Assembly (NCBI GenBank): GCA_023265995.1
Contig: JAHFSA010000010.1
Span: 1-46,881, forward strand
DNA: 46,881 nt
DNA from: Perlucidibaca sp.
GTDB lineage: Bacteria; Pseudomonadota; Gammaproteobacteria; Pseudomonadales; Moraxellaceae
Direction: 5' to 3'
Part shown: positions 36,163-46,134 of the stretch, piece after piece
Position numbering within the stretch: position 1 is the stretch's first letter
Layout: each line of letters opens with the position of its first letter
Notes under the pieces: generated by a model
Seen by the model: only the letters and a program-made list of their open reading frames with translations
What the model was told of the DNA's origin: nothing
Databases searched by the model: none
Translations under genes and position numbers: made by a program

Positions 36163-36710
36163 CGCGCGTGGTTGTGGTCTATCACAGCGGTTACGGGCAT
36201 ACCGAGCAGGTCGCCCGTCATGTCGCCCTCGGTGCCGCCGAAGTCGCCGGCGTCACTGCCGTGCTGATGTCGGTCGCCGATCTCGACTGGGATTGTCTCG
36301 ATGCCGCCGATGCCATCATCTTCGGTGCTCCCACCTACATGGGCAGTGTCTCCGCCGCGTTCAAGCAGTTCATGGACGACACCTCGCGGGTCTGGTTCCG
36401 TCAGGGTTGGCAGGACAAGCTGGCCGCCGGCTTCACCAACTCGGGTGCGCTCAGCGGCGACAAGCAGGTGGCCATACAGCAGCTGCAGACCTTCGCCGGC
36501 CAGCACGGCATGCTCTGGGTCAACTTCCCGCTGCAGCCCAGCGGCACCGGCCCGGATGACGTCAATCGCCTGGGCTGCAACTCCGGCCTCATGACCCAGG
36601 CCGAGAACGAATCCCCGGAAGTGACGCCGCCGGCCGGCGATCGCCGCACCGCCGAGCTCTTCGGACGTCACGTCTCGGAAAGGGCGCTGCGCTGGTGTCG
36701 CGGCGCCTGA
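36159..36710 (+). CDS. Flavodoxin-family NAD(P)H:quinone reductase-like protein
   Basis: 183 residues, flavodoxin-like fold. The FMN phosphate loop VVYHSGYGHTEQVA is at 5-18, and GAPTYMGSVSAAFKQFMD at about 56-73 is the second flavin-binding loop, as in WrbA-like proteins. Lacks the WrbA quinone-loop length. Translationally coupled to pgeF (ATGA overlap). Likely reduces quinones or other two-electron acceptors in the cytosol; the partner is unknown. The sigma-32 promoter of clpB starts directly after its stop codon. Confidence 0.85.
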   Translation: MTRVVVVYHSGYGHTEQVARHVALGAAEVAGVTAVLMSVADLDWDCLDAADAIIFGAPTYMGSVSAAFKQFMDDTSRVWFRQGWQDKLAAGFTNSGALSGDKQVAIQQLQTFAGQHGMLWVNFPLQPSGTGPDDVNRLGCNSGLMTQAENESPEVTPPAGDRRTAELFGRHVSERALRWCRGA

Positions 36711-36740
36711 CTTGAAAAACCGCCTCAGCACCCTGATCTA
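36711..36740 (+). promoter_or_regulatory. Sigma-32 (heat-shock) promoter of clpB
   Basis: CTTGAAA (36711-36717), 13 bases, then CCCTGATCTA (36731-36740), close to the sigma-32 consensus CTTGAAA-N13/14-CCCCATNT. It lies 67 bases before the clpB start, fitting heat-shock control of clpB in other proteobacteria. Confidence 0.7.
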
Positions 36741-36807
36741 GTGTTCATGGGCGACATGTTGTCGCCGCGAATGCCCTGATCGAATCACCGGGTTGATGGA
36801 GGTTGTC

Positions 36808-39393
36808 ATGCGTCTTGATCGACTGACCGCGAAGCTGCAGCAAGCCCTGGCCGATGCCCAGTCGCTGGCTGCCGGCCGTGACCACAATAGTCTGGATCCC
36901 CTACATCTGCTGGCGGCGCTGCTGCAGCCGGCGGACAGCACGGTGGCGCCGCTGCTGGCGCAGGCCGGCGCCAATGTGCCGGCGCTGAAGGCCAGCGTCA
37001 CCCGCAGCATCGATGACCTGCCGCGTCTCGGCCATGCCACCGGCGAGGTGATTCCGAGCCCGGATCTGGTGCGCGTGCTCAACCTCGCCGACAAGCTGGC
37101 GCAGCAGAAGCAGGACGGCTTCATCGCCAGCGAGCTGGTGCTGCTGGCCCTGCTCGACAGCGACACTGCCGCCGGCAGACTGCTCAAGCAGGCCGGCGTG
37201 CAGCGCGAGCGTCTGGCCCAGGTGGTCGAGCAGCTGCGTGGCGGCGAATCGGTGCAGAGCGCCGGCGCCGAGGACCAGCGCGGCGCGCTCTCGAAATACA
37301 CCATAGACCTCACCGCGCGTGCCGCTGCCGGCAAGCTCGACCCCGTCATCGGGCGCGATGACGAGATTCGCCGCACCTTGCAGGTGCTGTCGCGGCGCAC
37401 CAAGAGCAATCCGGTGCTGATCGGCGAGCCCGGTGTCGGCAAGACCGCCATCGTCGAGGGTCTGGCGCAGCGCATCGTCAATGGCGAAGTGCCGGACAGC
37501 CTGAAGTCGAAGAAGGTGCTGGTGCTCGACATGGGCTCGCTGATCGCCGGCGCCAAATTCCGCGGCGAGTTCGAGGAGCGCCTCAAGGCCGTGCTGCAGG
37601 AGCTGGCCAAGCTCGAAGGCCAGGTCATCCTGTTCATCGACGAAATCCACACCATGGTCGGCGCCGGCAAGGCCGACGGCGCCATGGATGCCGGCAACAT
37701 GCTCAAGCCGGCGCTGGCGCGCGGCGAGCTGCATTGCGTCGGCGCCACCACGCTCGACGAGTATCGCCAGTTCATCGAGAAGGATGCCGCGCTCGAGCGC
37801 CGCTTCCAGAAAGTGCTGGTCGACGAGCCCTCGGTGGAAGACACGGTGGCCATCCTGCGTGGTCTCAAGGAGCGCTACGAACTGCATCACGGCGTCGACA
37901 TAACCGACCCGGCCATCATCGCCGCGGCGCGCCTGTCGCATCGCTACATCACCGATCGCAAGCTGCCGGACAAGGCCATCGACCTGATCGACGAGGCCGC
38001 CGCGCGCATCCGCCTGGAAATGGACTCCAAGCCCGAAGCCATGGACAAGCTCGACCGCCGTCTCATCCAGCTCAAGATGGAGCGCGAGGCGCTCAAGCAG
38101 GAAGAGGATGCGGCCTCGAAGCAGCGTCTGCTCAAGCTGCACGAGGAGATTGAAAAGCTCGAGCGCGAATACGCCAGCCTGGACGAGGTCTGGAAGTCGG
38201 AGAAGTCCTCGGTGGCCGGCGCCCAGCAGATCAAGGAGCAGCTGGAAAAGGCGCGTCTCGATTTCGATGCCGCCAGGCGCAGCGGCGACCTCGAGAAGAT
38301 GTCGCGTCTGCAGTACGGCACCATTCCCGATCTCGAAAAGCAGCTGGCGCAGGCGCAGACCGGCGAGCGCCCGGAAGCGACGCTGCTGCGCAACAAGGTG
38401 ACCGAGGCCGAGATCGCCGAAGTCGTCGCGCGCAGCACCGGCATTCCCGTGGCGCGCATGCTCGAGGGCGAGCGCGAGAAGCTGCTGCGCATGGAGCAGG
38501 TGCTGGCCGAGCGCGTGGTTGGTCAGGATGAAGCCGTGAAGGCGGTATCGCATGCCGTGCGTCGTTCCCGCGCCGGTCTCACCGATCCCAATCGTCCCAA
38601 CGGCTCCTTCCTCTTCCTCGGCCCGACCGGTGTCGGCAAGACCGAGCTGTGCAAGGCGCTGGCGAACTTCATGTTCGACAGCGACGACGCCATGATCCGC
38701 ATCGACATGTCGGAGTTCATGGAAAAGCACAGCGTCTCGCGTCTGGTCGGGGCACCTCCCGGCTATGTCGGCTACGAGGAGGGCGGCACGCTGACCGAGG
38801 CGGTGCGTCGCAAGCCCTATTCGGTGGTGCTGCTCGACGAGGTCGAGAAGGCGCACCCGGATGTCTTCAACATCCTGCTGCAAGTGCTCGAAGACGGTCG
38901 TCTCACCGATGGCCAGGGGCGCACGGTCGATTTCCGCAACACCCTGATCGTGATGACCTCCAACCTGGGTGCCGACCTGATCCAGGGTCTGACCCAGGCC
39001 GGCAGGCTCGACGAAGTGCGCGCCGCCGTGCTGGAAACGGTGGCTCGCCATTTCCGCCCCGAGTTCATCAACCGCATCGACGAGACAGTGGTGTTCGCGC
39101 CGCTGGACGAGGCACAGATCCGCGCCATCGCGGAAATCCAGCTCAATCGCCTGCGCGGCCGCCTGGTCGAGCGCGAGCTCAAGCTGGTGCTCAGCGAGAC
39201 CGCGCTGGCGCAGCTGGTGACGGTCGGTTTCGATCCGCTCTTCGGCGCACGCCCGCTCAAGCGCGCCATCCAGTCGCGAATCGAGAACCCGCTCGCCGAC
39301 CATCTGCTGCGCGGTGACTTTGTTGCCGGCGACACCATCCAGGTCGACGAGGAGCACGGTCAGTTCAGCTTCCACAAGGCCAGACTGCACTGA
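36808..39393 (+). CDS. clpB: Disaggregase ClpB
   Basis: 861 residues from ATG 36808 (GGAGG, 5 bases upstream; product then starts MRLDRLT as in E. coli). Hexameric AAA+ chaperone that rescues aggregated proteins with DnaK. N domain (about 1-145), AAA-1 with Walker A GEPGVGKT and Walker B LFIDEIH, the long M coiled coil (about 405-525, [19 protein letters not shown]), and AAA-2 with GPTGVGKT and LLDEVEKAH. Pore loop GYVGYEEGG is present. Preceded by a sigma-32 promoter. Confidence 0.98.
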   Translation: MRLDRLTAKLQQALADAQSLAAGRDHNSLDPLHLLAALLQPADSTVAPLLAQAGANVPALKASVTRSIDDLPRLGHATGEVIPSPDLVRVLNLADKLAQQKQDGFIASELVLLALLDSDTAAGRLLKQAGVQRERLAQVVEQLRGGESVQSAGAEDQRGALSKYTIDLTARAAAGKLDPVIGRDDEIRRTLQVLSRRTKSNPVLIGEPGVGKTAIVEGLAQRIVNGEVPDSLKSKKVLVLDMGSLIAGAKFRGEFEERLKAVLQELAKLEGQVILFIDEIHTMVGAGKADGAMDAGNMLKPALARGELHCVGATTLDEYRQFIEKDAALERRFQKVLVDEPSVEDTVAILRGLKERYELHHGVDITDPAIIAAARLSHRYITDRKLPDKAIDLIDEAAARIRLEMDSKPEAMDKLDRRLIQLKMEREALKQEEDAASKQRLLKLHEEIEKLEREYASLDEVWKSEKSSVAGAQQIKEQLEKARLDFDAARRSGDLEKMSRLQYGTIPDLEKQLAQAQTGERPEATLLRNKVTEAEIAEVVARSTGIPVARMLEGEREKLLRMEQVLAERVVGQDEAVKAVSHAVRRSRAGLTDPNRPNGSFLFLGPTGVGKTELCKALANFMFDSDDAMIRIDMSEFMEKHSVSRLVGAPPGYVGYEEGGTLTEAVRRKPYSVVLLDEVEKAHPDVFNILLQVLEDGRLTDGQGRTVDFRNTLIVMTSNLGADLIQGLTQAGRLDEVRAAVLETVARHFRPEFINRIDETVVFAPLDEAQIRAIAEIQLNRLRGRLVERELKLVLSETALAQLVTVGFDPLFGARPLKRAIQSRIENPLADHLLRGDFVAGDTIQVDEEHGQFSFHKARLH

Positions 39394-39401
39394 GCAGGGC
39401 A

Positions 39402-39427
39402 GGGCGCGTCACTCCGGTGACGCGCCT
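39402..39427 (+). terminator. Hairpin after clpB, probable terminator
   Basis: GGCGCGTCAC (39403-39412) pairs perfectly with GTGACGCGCC (39417-39426) around TCCG. The following tract has only a few T, so termination efficiency is uncertain. Confidence 0.6.
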
Positions 39428-39463
39428 GTGCGTTTGCGTGATGGCTTTGTGAGCGGTATGTCC

Positions 39464-39492
39464 TTGACATTTCACGCGTCTGGATAAAAAAT
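39464..39492 (+). promoter_or_regulatory. ilvIH promoter
   Basis: -35 TTGACA (39464-39469, perfect). A -10 at 39487-39492 (AAAAAT, 17-base spacing) or 39485-39490 (TAAAAA, 15-base spacing) lies within an A-rich tract. Either gives a leader of close to 290 bases before ilvI. Confidence 0.55.
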
Positions 39493-39790
39493 CGCCGCCT
39501 TCATGGTGGGTGCCGACCCGCTGAACACCCTCGGCAAAATCGGCGCCAGGACACAGGTTGTCCTGTCCGGTCACGCTTATGCGCGCGACCTCTCCTCCCG
39601 CTCGGCGGCTTGCTGTGCACACCCGTTGCCAGTACCCCGCGACCTCGACCACGAGGCCGACTGAGCTGAAGCATCGCCCCCATGAGATTTTTCTGATCGT
39701 GCTGGAGTTCGGCCCCCTCACGCGTATGCAAACGCGCGCCCGGGACGAGCCCGCGCTCTGGCCTGGCCATTCTTTACATCAGGGTGAATC
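39493..39790 (+). promoter_or_regulatory. Long 5' leader of ilvI
   Basis: About 298 bases between the promoter and the GTG start, with no supported gene. It holds a short open frame of 53 codons at 39503-39664 with two Val and one Leu codon in a row (39557-39565), a small hairpin CCTCG-ACCA-CGAGG at 39643-39656, and GC-rich inverted repeats near 39730-39760. A leader this long before branched-chain amino acid genes often carries an attenuator or regulatory RNA; I cannot fold it reliably by eye. Confidence 0.45.
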
Positions 39791-41515
39791 GTGGAACAGT
39801 TATCCGGCGGTGAAATGCTCATCCGCGCCCTCGCAGACGAAGGTGTGGAATATCTCTTTGGTTATCCCGGTGGCGCCGTGCTGCACATTTACGACGCCAT
39901 CTTCCAGCAGGACAAGGTCAAGCACATCCTGGTCCGTCACGAGCAGGCCGCTGGCCATGCCGCTGACGGCTACGCGCGTGCCACCGGCAAGGTCGGCACC
40001 GTGCTGGTGACCTCCGGTCCCGGCGCCACCAACACGGTGACCGCCATTGCCACGGCCTACATGGACTCCATTCCCATGGTCGTCATCTCGGGTCAGGTGC
40101 CGTCCAACCTGATCGGTGAAGATGCCTTCCAGGAAACCGACATGGTCGGCGTCAGCCGTCCCATCGTGAAGCACAGCTTCCAGATCCGTCACGCTTCGGA
40201 AATTCCGGCGGTGGTGAAAAAGGCCTTCTACATCGCTGCCAGCGGCCGTCCCGGCCCGGTGGTGATCGACGTGCCGAAGGATTGCACCAACCCGAACGAA
40301 AAGTTCCCGTACGAATACCCGGCCAAGGTCAAGCTGCGTTCCTACACGCCGCCGGCCCGTGGTCACGCCGGCCAGATCAAGAAGGCTGTCGACGAGCTGC
40401 TCGCCGCCAAGCGTCCGGTGATCTACGCCGGTGGCGGTGTCGTCCAGGGCAATGCCTCGGCGCTGCTGACCGAACTCGTGCGTGCCCTCGGCTGCCCGTG
40501 CACCAACACCCTCATGGGTCTCGGTGCCTATCCGGGATCGGATCCGCAGTTCATCGGCATGCTCGGCATGCACGGCACCTACGAAGCCAACATGGCCATG
40601 CATCACAGCGACGTGATCCTGGCCGTCGGTGCGCGCTTCGATGACCGTGTCACCAACAACACCGCCAAGTTCTGCCCGAACGCCCGCATCATCCACATCG
40701 ACATCGACCCGGCCGCGATCTCCAAGACCGTGCGCGTCGACATCCCCATCGTGGGTGCCGTCGAGCCGGTGCTCAGCGAAATGCTGTCGCTGGTCAAGGC
40801 TGCCGATGCCGCCAAGCCGGATGCCGAAGCGCAGAAGGTCTGGTGGGATCAGATCAACCAGTGGCGCACCCGTCACGGCCTGCGCTACGAAGCGCCGAAG
40901 CCGGGCGAGATGAAGCCGCAGCAGGTTGTCGAGATGCTCTACAAGGTCACCGACGGCAAGGCCTACGTGACCTCCGACGTCGGTCAGCACCAGATGTTCG
41001 CGGCGCTGTACTACAAGTACGACAACCCGCGTCAGTGGATCAACTCGGGTGGCCTCGGCACCATGGGCTTCGGCCTGCCGGCGGCCATGGGCGTCAAGCT
41101 CGCCTTCCCGGAAGCGACTGTGGCCTGCGTCACCGGCGAAGCCTCGATCCAGATGAACATCCAGGAGCTGTCGACCTGCCTGCAGTACGGCCTCCCGGTG
41201 AAGATCATCAACATCAACAACCAGTCCCTGGGCATGGTCAAGCAGTGGCAGGACATGCAGTACGAAGGTCGTCATTCGAGCTCGTACATGGGCTCGCTGC
41301 CGGACTTCGTCAAGCTCGCCGAGGCCTACGGCCACGTCGGCATGAAGATCACCGACCCGGCGCAGCTGGAGTCGAAGATGCGCGAAGCCTTCGCCATGAC
41401 CGACAAGCTGGTGTTCCTGGACATCTATGTGGACCCGAGCGAGCACGTGTACCCGATGCAGATCGCCAAGGGATCCATGCGTGACATGCTGCTGAGCAAG
41501 ACGGAGCGTACCTGA
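39791..41515 (+). CDS. ilvI: Acetolactate synthase large subunit
   Basis: 574 residues, GTG start. ThDP- and FAD-dependent first common step of Val/Leu/Ile synthesis. The cofactor glutamate lies in [19 protein letters not shown], the oxyanion/intersubunit [12 protein letters not shown] is at the N terminus, and the C-terminal end shows [13 protein letters not shown]. The ThDP-magnesium motif, usually GDGS or GEGS, reads GEAS at 449-452. The partner ilvH starts 3 bases after the stop. ilvI and ilvB names are both used for this protein. Confidence 0.96.
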   Translation: MEQLSGGEMLIRALADEGVEYLFGYPGGAVLHIYDAIFQQDKVKHILVRHEQAAGHAADGYARATGKVGTVLVTSGPGATNTVTAIATAYMDSIPMVVISGQVPSNLIGEDAFQETDMVGVSRPIVKHSFQIRHASEIPAVVKKAFYIAASGRPGPVVIDVPKDCTNPNEKFPYEYPAKVKLRSYTPPARGHAGQIKKAVDELLAAKRPVIYAGGGVVQGNASALLTELVRALGCPCTNTLMGLGAYPGSDPQFIGMLGMHGTYEANMAMHHSDVILAVGARFDDRVTNNTAKFCPNARIIHIDIDPAAISKTVRVDIPIVGAVEPVLSEMLSLVKAADAAKPDAEAQKVWWDQINQWRTRHGLRYEAPKPGEMKPQQVVEMLYKVTDGKAYVTSDVGQHQMFAALYYKYDNPRQWINSGGLGTMGFGLPAAMGVKLAFPEATVACVTGEASIQMNIQELSTCLQYGLPVKIININNQSLGMVKQWQDMQYEGRHSSSYMGSLPDFVKLAEAYGHVGMKITDPAQLESKMREAFAMTDKLVFLDIYVDPSEHVYPMQIAKGSMRDMLLSKTERT

Positions 41516-41517
41516 TC

Positions 41518-42009
41518 ATGCGTCGTATCATTTCCGTGCTGCTGGAAAACGAACCGGGTGCCCTGTCGCGCGTGGTCGGCCTGTTTTCCCAGCGCAACTA
41601 CAACATCGAAACCCTGACCGTGGCTCCGACCGATGACCCGACCCTGTCGCGCATCACGCTGACCACCAACGGCGACGAACACAAGATCGAACAGATCACC
41701 AAGCAGCTCAACAAGCTGATCGAAGTGGTCAAGGTCGTTGACCTGAGCGAAGGCCAGCACATCGAGCGCGAGCTCATGCTGATCAAGGTCAAGGCCGTGG
41801 GTGCCGCGCGCGCTGAAATCAAGCGCACCGCCGACATCTTCCGTGGCCACATCGTGGATGTGACGCCCAGCGTCTACACCATCCAGCTGACCGGCCCGAG
41901 CGACAAGCTCGATGCCTTCATCGAGGCGCTGTCGGAAACCTCGATCCTGGAAGTCGTGCGTACCGGTGTGTCCGGCATTGCTCGTGGCGAGAAGGTGCTG
42001 AGCATCTGA
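41518..42009 (+). CDS. ilvH: Acetolactate synthase small (regulatory) subunit
   Basis: 163 residues, standard length. N-terminal ACT domain beginning MRRIISVLLENEPGALSRVVGLFSQRNYNIETLTVAPT, the valine-binding site region; C-terminal ferredoxin-like half with KRTADIFRGHIVDV and VVRTGVSGIARGEK. It activates IlvI and confers valine feedback inhibition. Followed by a terminator. Confidence 0.97.
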   Translation: MRRIISVLLENEPGALSRVVGLFSQRNYNIETLTVAPTDDPTLSRITLTTNGDEHKIEQITKQLNKLIEVVKVVDLSEGQHIERELMLIKVKAVGAARAEIKRTADIFRGHIVDVTPSVYTIQLTGPSDKLDAFIEALSETSILEVVRTGVSGIARGEKVLSI

Positions 42010-42034
42010 TCGCTGAAGTGATGGTGGATTGACG

Positions 42035-42060
42035 AAAAGGCCCGCGATTGCGGGCCTTTT
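42035..42060. terminator. Bidirectional terminator between ilvH and ilvY
   Basis: Perfect 11-bp stem AAAAGGCCCGC (42035-42045) with GCGGGCCTTTT (42050-42060), loop GATT. A and T runs on both sides serve ilvH on the plus strand and ilvY on the minus strand. Confidence 0.9.
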
Positions 42061-42070
42061 CATGTCCCGA

Positions 42071-42955
42071 TCACCCCACCTGCCGATTCCAGAACGCACT
42101 CACCAGCGGTTCCTTCAGTCGCTTTTCCAGCGCGAACAGTCCGATGTCGTAGGGTGCCAGCGGCGGCTCGATGTCATAGCTGCGGATGCGGTTTGCCAGC
42201 GGGCTGCTGTCGAGCACGATCTGCGGCACCACGCCAATGCCGAAACCGAGGCTGACCATGCTGACGATGGCCTCGTTGCCGCTGACCTGCGCGTAGATGC
42301 GCGGGCGTATGCCATGGCGACGCAGCCAGCGCTCGATGCGGGTGCGCGCCAGACCTTCCTCGGACAGGATCATGGGCACGTCGCGCCAGTTTTCTGCCGT
42401 GGGCTGGCGAATCTGCTCCTCGCTCAGCGGCAGTGCGCCCAGGGGGCCGATGAAGCGCAGGTCGGAGCGCGCGATGGGCTGGAAGGCGACGCCCGCCGGC
42501 AGGCTGTCCGGGCGCGCGCCGATGGCGATGTCCTCGCGCGCTTCCTGCACGCGCTCGACGGCCTTGGCCGGGTCGCCGGTATGCAGCTTGATTTCGATGT
42601 GCGGGTGATCACTGCGGAAGCTGTTCAGGATGTCGTAGAGGAAGCTGTAGCTGGCGGTCACCGAGCAGTACAGACTGAGCTCGCCACGCAGCGTGTCCTG
42701 ATCCTGGCGCAGGTTGTGCCGCAGCGCCTCCCAGGCGCGCAGCGTCTCGGCGGCATAGTCGCGGAAGTGCCGGCCCTCGCGGGTCAGGGTCACCGAGCGG
42801 TTGTCACGCAGGAAGAGCGGGGCGCCCGCGCTGTCCTCAAGCTGCTTGATGATGCGGCTCAGCGCCGACGGGCTGATGTGCTGCTCGCGGCTGGTGCGGC
42901 CGAAATGCAGGTTGTCGGCCAGTGCGAGGAAGAGGCGGAGGCTGCGGTCATCCAT
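42071..42955 (-). CDS. ilvY: LysR-family activator of ilvC
   Basis: 294 residues. N-terminal LysR helix-turn-helix (about 1-60: [35 protein letters not shown]), then the effector domain. Beyond the general family, it shares the IlvY-specific order: [41 protein letters not shown] and [18 protein letters not shown]. In E. coli IlvY activates ilvC in response to acetolactate or acetohydroxybutyrate. It is divergent from ilvC with a 158-base gap containing palindromes. Confidence 0.94.
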   Translation of the reverse strand: MDDRSLRLFLALADNLHFGRTSREQHISPSALSRIIKQLEDSAGAPLFLRDNRSVTLTREGRHFRDYAAETLRAWEALRHNLRQDQDTLRGELSLYCSVTASYSFLYDILNSFRSDHPHIEIKLHTGDPAKAVERVQEAREDIAIGARPDSLPAGVAFQPIARSDLRFIGPLGALPLSEEQIRQPTAENWRDVPMILSEEGLARTRIERWLRRHGIRPRIYAQVSGNEAIVSMVSLGFGIGVVPQIVLDSSPLANRIRSYDIEPPLAPYDIGLFALEKRLKEPLVSAFWNRQVG

Positions 42956-42993
42956 TCAGGGTCTCCCGTGATTCCGGATACGTCCCATTATTC

Positions 42994-43032
42994 GGCATAT
43001 TGCGTTGCATATATATCATTTTACGCAATGCC
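42994..43032. promoter_or_regulatory. Probable IlvY operator
   Basis: Inverted repeat GGCATatTGCG (42994-43004) against CGCAATGCC (43024-43032), with an AT-rich centre ATATATCATTTTA. The spacing and AT core fit a LysR-type binding region, in the ilvY-ilvC gap and 81 bases upstream of ilvC. Confidence 0.55.
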
Positions 43033-43064
43033 GTGGATGTCGTAATGTGCGCGTCCCGGATGCT

Positions 43065-43078
43065 CCTGCATATGCAGG
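43065..43078. promoter_or_regulatory. Perfect 14-bp palindrome upstream of ilvC
   Basis: CCTGCATATGCAGG, 35 bases before the ilvC ATG. Could be a second regulatory site in the ilvY-ilvC gap; no protein can be assigned. Confidence 0.45.
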
Positions 43079-43113
43079 CATCCAACCGATCACTGACCCC
43101 AGGGGCTGACACC

Positions 43114-44130
43114 ATGCAAGTTTATTACGATAAGGACGCTGACCTTTCCATCATCCGTGGCATGAAGGTTGCCATCGTTGGCTACGGCTCGCAGGGCCAT
43201 GCCCATGCCCAGAACCTGACCGATTCCGGCGTCGACGTCACCGTCGGTCTGCGCAAGGGCGGCGCTTCCTGGTCCAAGGTCGAGGCTGCCGGCATCAAGG
43301 TTGCCGAAGTCAATGACGCCGTGAAGGGCGCCGATCTGGTCATGATCCTGCTGCCGGACGAAAACATCCCCGAGGTGTACGCCAACAACGTCGCCCCGAA
43401 CATCAAGCAGGGCGCTACCCTGGCTTTCGCTCACGGCTTCAACGTGCACTACAACCAGGTCGTGCCGCGTGCTGACCTGGACGTGATCATGGTTGCTCCG
43501 AAGGGCCCGGGCCACACCGTGCGTTCCGAGTACCTGAAGGGTGGCGGCGTGCCGTCCCTGATCGCCCTGTACCAGGACAAGTCGGGCAATGCCAAGCAGA
43601 TCGCCCTGTCCTACGCTGCTGCCAACGGCGGCACCAAGGGTGGCGTGATCGAGACCAACTTCCGCGAAGAGACCGAAACCGACCTGTTCGGCGAACAGGC
43701 CGTGCTCTGCGGCGGCGCCGTCGAACTCGTGAAGATGGGCTTCGAAACCCTGACCGAAGCTGGCTACGCTCCGGAAATGGCCTACTTCGAGTGCCTGCAC
43801 GAACTCAAGCTGATCGTCGACCTGATGTACGAAGGCGGCATCGCCACCATGAACTACTCGATCTCGAACAACGCCGAATACGGCGAGTACGTGACCGGCC
43901 CGGAAGTCATCAACGAGCAGTCGCGTGAAGCCATGCGCAATGCCCTGAAGCGCATCCAGACCGGCGAATACGCCAAGATGTTCATCCTGGAAGGCAAGAC
44001 CAACTACCCGTCCATGACGGCTCGTCGTCGCCTCAACGCCGCTCACCCGATCGAAGTCGTCGGTGGCCAGCTGCGTGCCATGATGCCCTGGATCCTCAAG
44101 AACAAGCTCGTGGACCAGAGCAAGAACTGA
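43114..44130 (+). CDS. ilvC: Ketol-acid reductoisomerase (class I, short form)
   Basis: 338 residues from ATG 43114, the usual class I length. NADPH-dependent second step of branched-chain synthesis. Rossmann motif [16 protein letters not shown] at 19-34, the Mg and substrate residues in [12 protein letters not shown] and [17 protein letters not shown], and the SNNAEYG motif. An in-frame extension upstream is ignored because it covers the regulatory region. Controlled by the divergent ilvY. Confidence 0.98.
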   Translation: MQVYYDKDADLSIIRGMKVAIVGYGSQGHAHAQNLTDSGVDVTVGLRKGGASWSKVEAAGIKVAEVNDAVKGADLVMILLPDENIPEVYANNVAPNIKQGATLAFAHGFNVHYNQVVPRADLDVIMVAPKGPGHTVRSEYLKGGGVPSLIALYQDKSGNAKQIALSYAAANGGTKGGVIETNFREETETDLFGEQAVLCGGAVELVKMGFETLTEAGYAPEMAYFECLHELKLIVDLMYEGGIATMNYSISNNAEYGEYVTGPEVINEQSREAMRNALKRIQTGEYAKMFILEGKTNYPSMTARRRLNAAHPIEVVGGQLRAMMPWILKNKLVDQSKN

Positions 44131-44177
44131 GTTTCATCCAGTTCCGACATCCGCCGCTTGCCGGCGGGTGTCACCGG

Positions 44178-44202
44178 AAAACGCGGCCTCGGCCGCGTTT
44201 TT
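44178..44202 (+). terminator. Terminator after ilvC
   Basis: ACGCGGC (44181-44187) pairs with GCCGCGT (44192-44198) around CTCG, with an A run before and T run after the stem (to 44202). Confidence 0.9.
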
Positions 44203-44294
44203 CGTTTCTGATCTTCCTGTACACCCTTTCATCTACTGATGCTGGCGCCTGCCACGGCCTGTCATTATGATGCCGTGAAGAAAGGAGACCCTGC

Positions 44295-45095
44295 ATGTCG
44301 CAAGCCCCGCACGATCACGATGACCACACCGGCCTGACCTTCGAGGTTGTTGAAGACGAGCATCACGAAAGCGGACAGAAGACTCGTCACAAGGGTATCT
44401 ACCTGCTGCCCAACCTGTTCACCACGGCGGCGCTCTTCTCCGGCTTCTACGCCATCATTTCAGCCATGGGCGGGCGCTTCGAGGCGGCAGCCATGGGCAT
44501 CTTCGTGGCCGGCCTGTTCGACGGCATGGATGGTCGCGTCGCGCGCATGACCAATACCCAGAGCGCCTTCGGCGCCGAGTTCGACTCCCTGTCCGACATG
44601 GTGTCCTTCGGTGTCGCGCCGGCCCTGGTCATGTTCAGCTGGTGTCTGCACGACCTCGGCAAGTTCGGCTGGATCTGCGCGTTCATCTACTGCGTTTCCG
44701 CGGCGTTCCGCCTGGCGCGTTTCAATGTCCAGATGGACGTGGTCGACAAGCGCTACTTCATCGGTCTGGCCAGTCCGCTGGCGGCAGCCATCGTCGCGGC
44801 CTGCGTCTGGGTCGGTGTCGACAATGACCTGCTCAGGCACTACGACGGCATTCCTGTCCTGGCGGCCTTCATCACGGTGTCTGCCGGCTTCCTCATGGTC
44901 AGCAACGTCAAGTACTACAGCTTCAAGGAGCTGGATCGCAGCCGCGTTCCTTTCGTTGTCATGTTGCCAATCGTGCTGGTATTCGGCATCGTGATGTACA
45001 ACCTGCCCATCGGCATTCTCGCCATGTCTCTGCTCTATGCCGGCGCAGGCCCCGTTGCCGCCCTCTGGAACCGCTGGAGGGGCAAGACCGCCTGA
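44295..45095 (+). CDS. pssA: CDP-diacylglycerol--serine O-phosphatidyltransferase
   Basis: 266 residues. Makes phosphatidylserine, precursor of phosphatidylethanolamine, in the inner membrane. A His/Asp/Glu-rich N-terminal tail of about 35 residues precedes the membrane helices. The CDP-alcohol phosphotransferase signature DG-X2-AR-X8-G-X3-D-X3-D is complete (Asp79, Gly80, Ala83, Arg84, Gly93, Asp97, Asp101). It is the membrane-type enzyme, unlike the E. coli PLD-type PssA. AAGGAG precedes the ATG. Followed 7 bases later by msrP. Confidence 0.95.
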   Translation: MSQAPHDHDDHTGLTFEVVEDEHHESGQKTRHKGIYLLPNLFTTAALFSGFYAIISAMGGRFEAAAMGIFVAGLFDGMDGRVARMTNTQSAFGAEFDSLSDMVSFGVAPALVMFSWCLHDLGKFGWICAFIYCVSAAFRLARFNVQMDVVDKRYFIGLASPLAAAIVAACVWVGVDNDLLRHYDGIPVLAAFITVSAGFLMVSNVKYYSFKELDRSRVPFVVMLPIVLVFGIVMYNLPIGILAMSLLYAGAGPVAALWNRWRGKTA

Positions 45096-45102
45096 GGTCG
45101 CC

Positions 45103-46116
45103 ATGCTTATACGCCGTGCGGATTCCAGTCAGCCACAACCGAGTGAAATCACGCCGGAGACGGTTTACAAGGAACGCCGGCGCTGGCTGCAGCAGTGCGG
45201 TGTGGCCGGTCTGGGCCTGGCTCTGCCGGGCCTGCTGCCGGCGGCGGAGGCACAGCCGGCGCCATATGCTCCGGCACCTGATCGCGGCAATGTCCCGGCC
45301 TTCCTGGCCCAGTCCCTGAAGCAGCGTCAGCGCGCCACGCGTGCGTTCAGCGAATCAGTGACCCCCTATGTCGTGGCTTCCGGCTACAACAACTTCTACG
45401 AATTCGGCATGGAAAAATCGGATCCTGCGGCCAATGCCCAGGGTTTCCGTGTCGAGCCCTGGCGTGTCCGTGTCGATGGCGAGTGCGCGGCGCCCGCCGA
45501 CTACACTCTGGAAGATCTGCTCAAGCCGCACGCCCTGCAGGATCGCATCTACCGTTTCCGCTGTGTCGAAGCCTGGTCCATGGTCATTCCCTGGGTCGGC
45601 TTTCCGCTGGCGGACCTGATACGCCGCATGCAGCCCACCAGCAAGGCGCGCTACGTCGAGTTCACCACCCTGCATGATCCTGCCCGCATGCCCGGCCAGC
45701 GCTCTCCAGGGCTGCCCTGGCCCTATGTCGAGGGCCTGCGCATGGATGAGGCCATGAATCCGCTGACGTTGCTTGCCGTCGGCATGCATGGCCGTTCGCT
45801 GCCGCCACAGAATGGCGCGCCGTTCCGGCTCATCGTGCCCTGGAAGTACGGCTTCAAGAGCATCAAGTCCATAGTCCGCATCCGTTTCGTCGAGCAGATG
45901 CCAAAAACCACCTGGAACGAGATGGCGAGCAACGAATACGGCTTCTATGCCAACGTCAATCCGGCGGTGGATCATCCGCGCTGGAGCCAGGCGCGCGAGC
46001 GTCGCCTGCCGACGTCGTTCTTTTCGCCCAACTGGCGCCCGACACTGCCGTTCAACGGCTACTCGCGCGAGGTCGCCGGTCTTTATCGCCAGCTCGATCT
46101 GCGGCGCTATTTCTGA
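45103..46116 (+). CDS. msrP: Periplasmic methionine sulfoxide reductase, molybdopterin subunit
   Basis: 337 residues. Twin-arginine signal RRRWLQQ (25-31) followed by a hydrophobic stretch and AEA cleavage site near residue 50. The sulfite-oxidase-fold catalytic domain has the Mo-ligand Cys154 (RFRCVEAWSM) and YNNFYEFG, TLHDPARMPGQ, GKYGFKS-like WKYGFKSIKSI. It repairs oxidised Met in periplasmic proteins with electrons from MsrQ, encoded 18 bases downstream. GAGG before the ATG lies in the end of pssA. Confidence 0.95.
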   Translation: MLIRRADSSQPQPSEITPETVYKERRRWLQQCGVAGLGLALPGLLPAAEAQPAPYAPAPDRGNVPAFLAQSLKQRQRATRAFSESVTPYVVASGYNNFYEFGMEKSDPAANAQGFRVEPWRVRVDGECAAPADYTLEDLLKPHALQDRIYRFRCVEAWSMVIPWVGFPLADLIRRMQPTSKARYVEFTTLHDPARMPGQRSPGLPWPYVEGLRMDEAMNPLTLLAVGMHGRSLPPQNGAPFRLIVPWKYGFKSIKSIVRIRFVEQMPKTTWNEMASNEYGFYANVNPAVDHPRWSQARERRLPTSFFSPNWRPTLPFNGYSREVAGLYRQLDLRRYF

Positions 46117-46134
46117 TTCCGGGGTTTCGCCAAC

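Noticed and set aside
36901-39390. 829-residue open frame on the minus strand
   Set aside because: Exact antisense of clpB with mirror-frame composition.
39503-39664. 53-codon frame in the ilvI leader as a gene
   Set aside because: No ribosome binding site, nearly at the predicted transcript start, and only moderate Val/Leu/Ile content; kept as a finding, not a gene.
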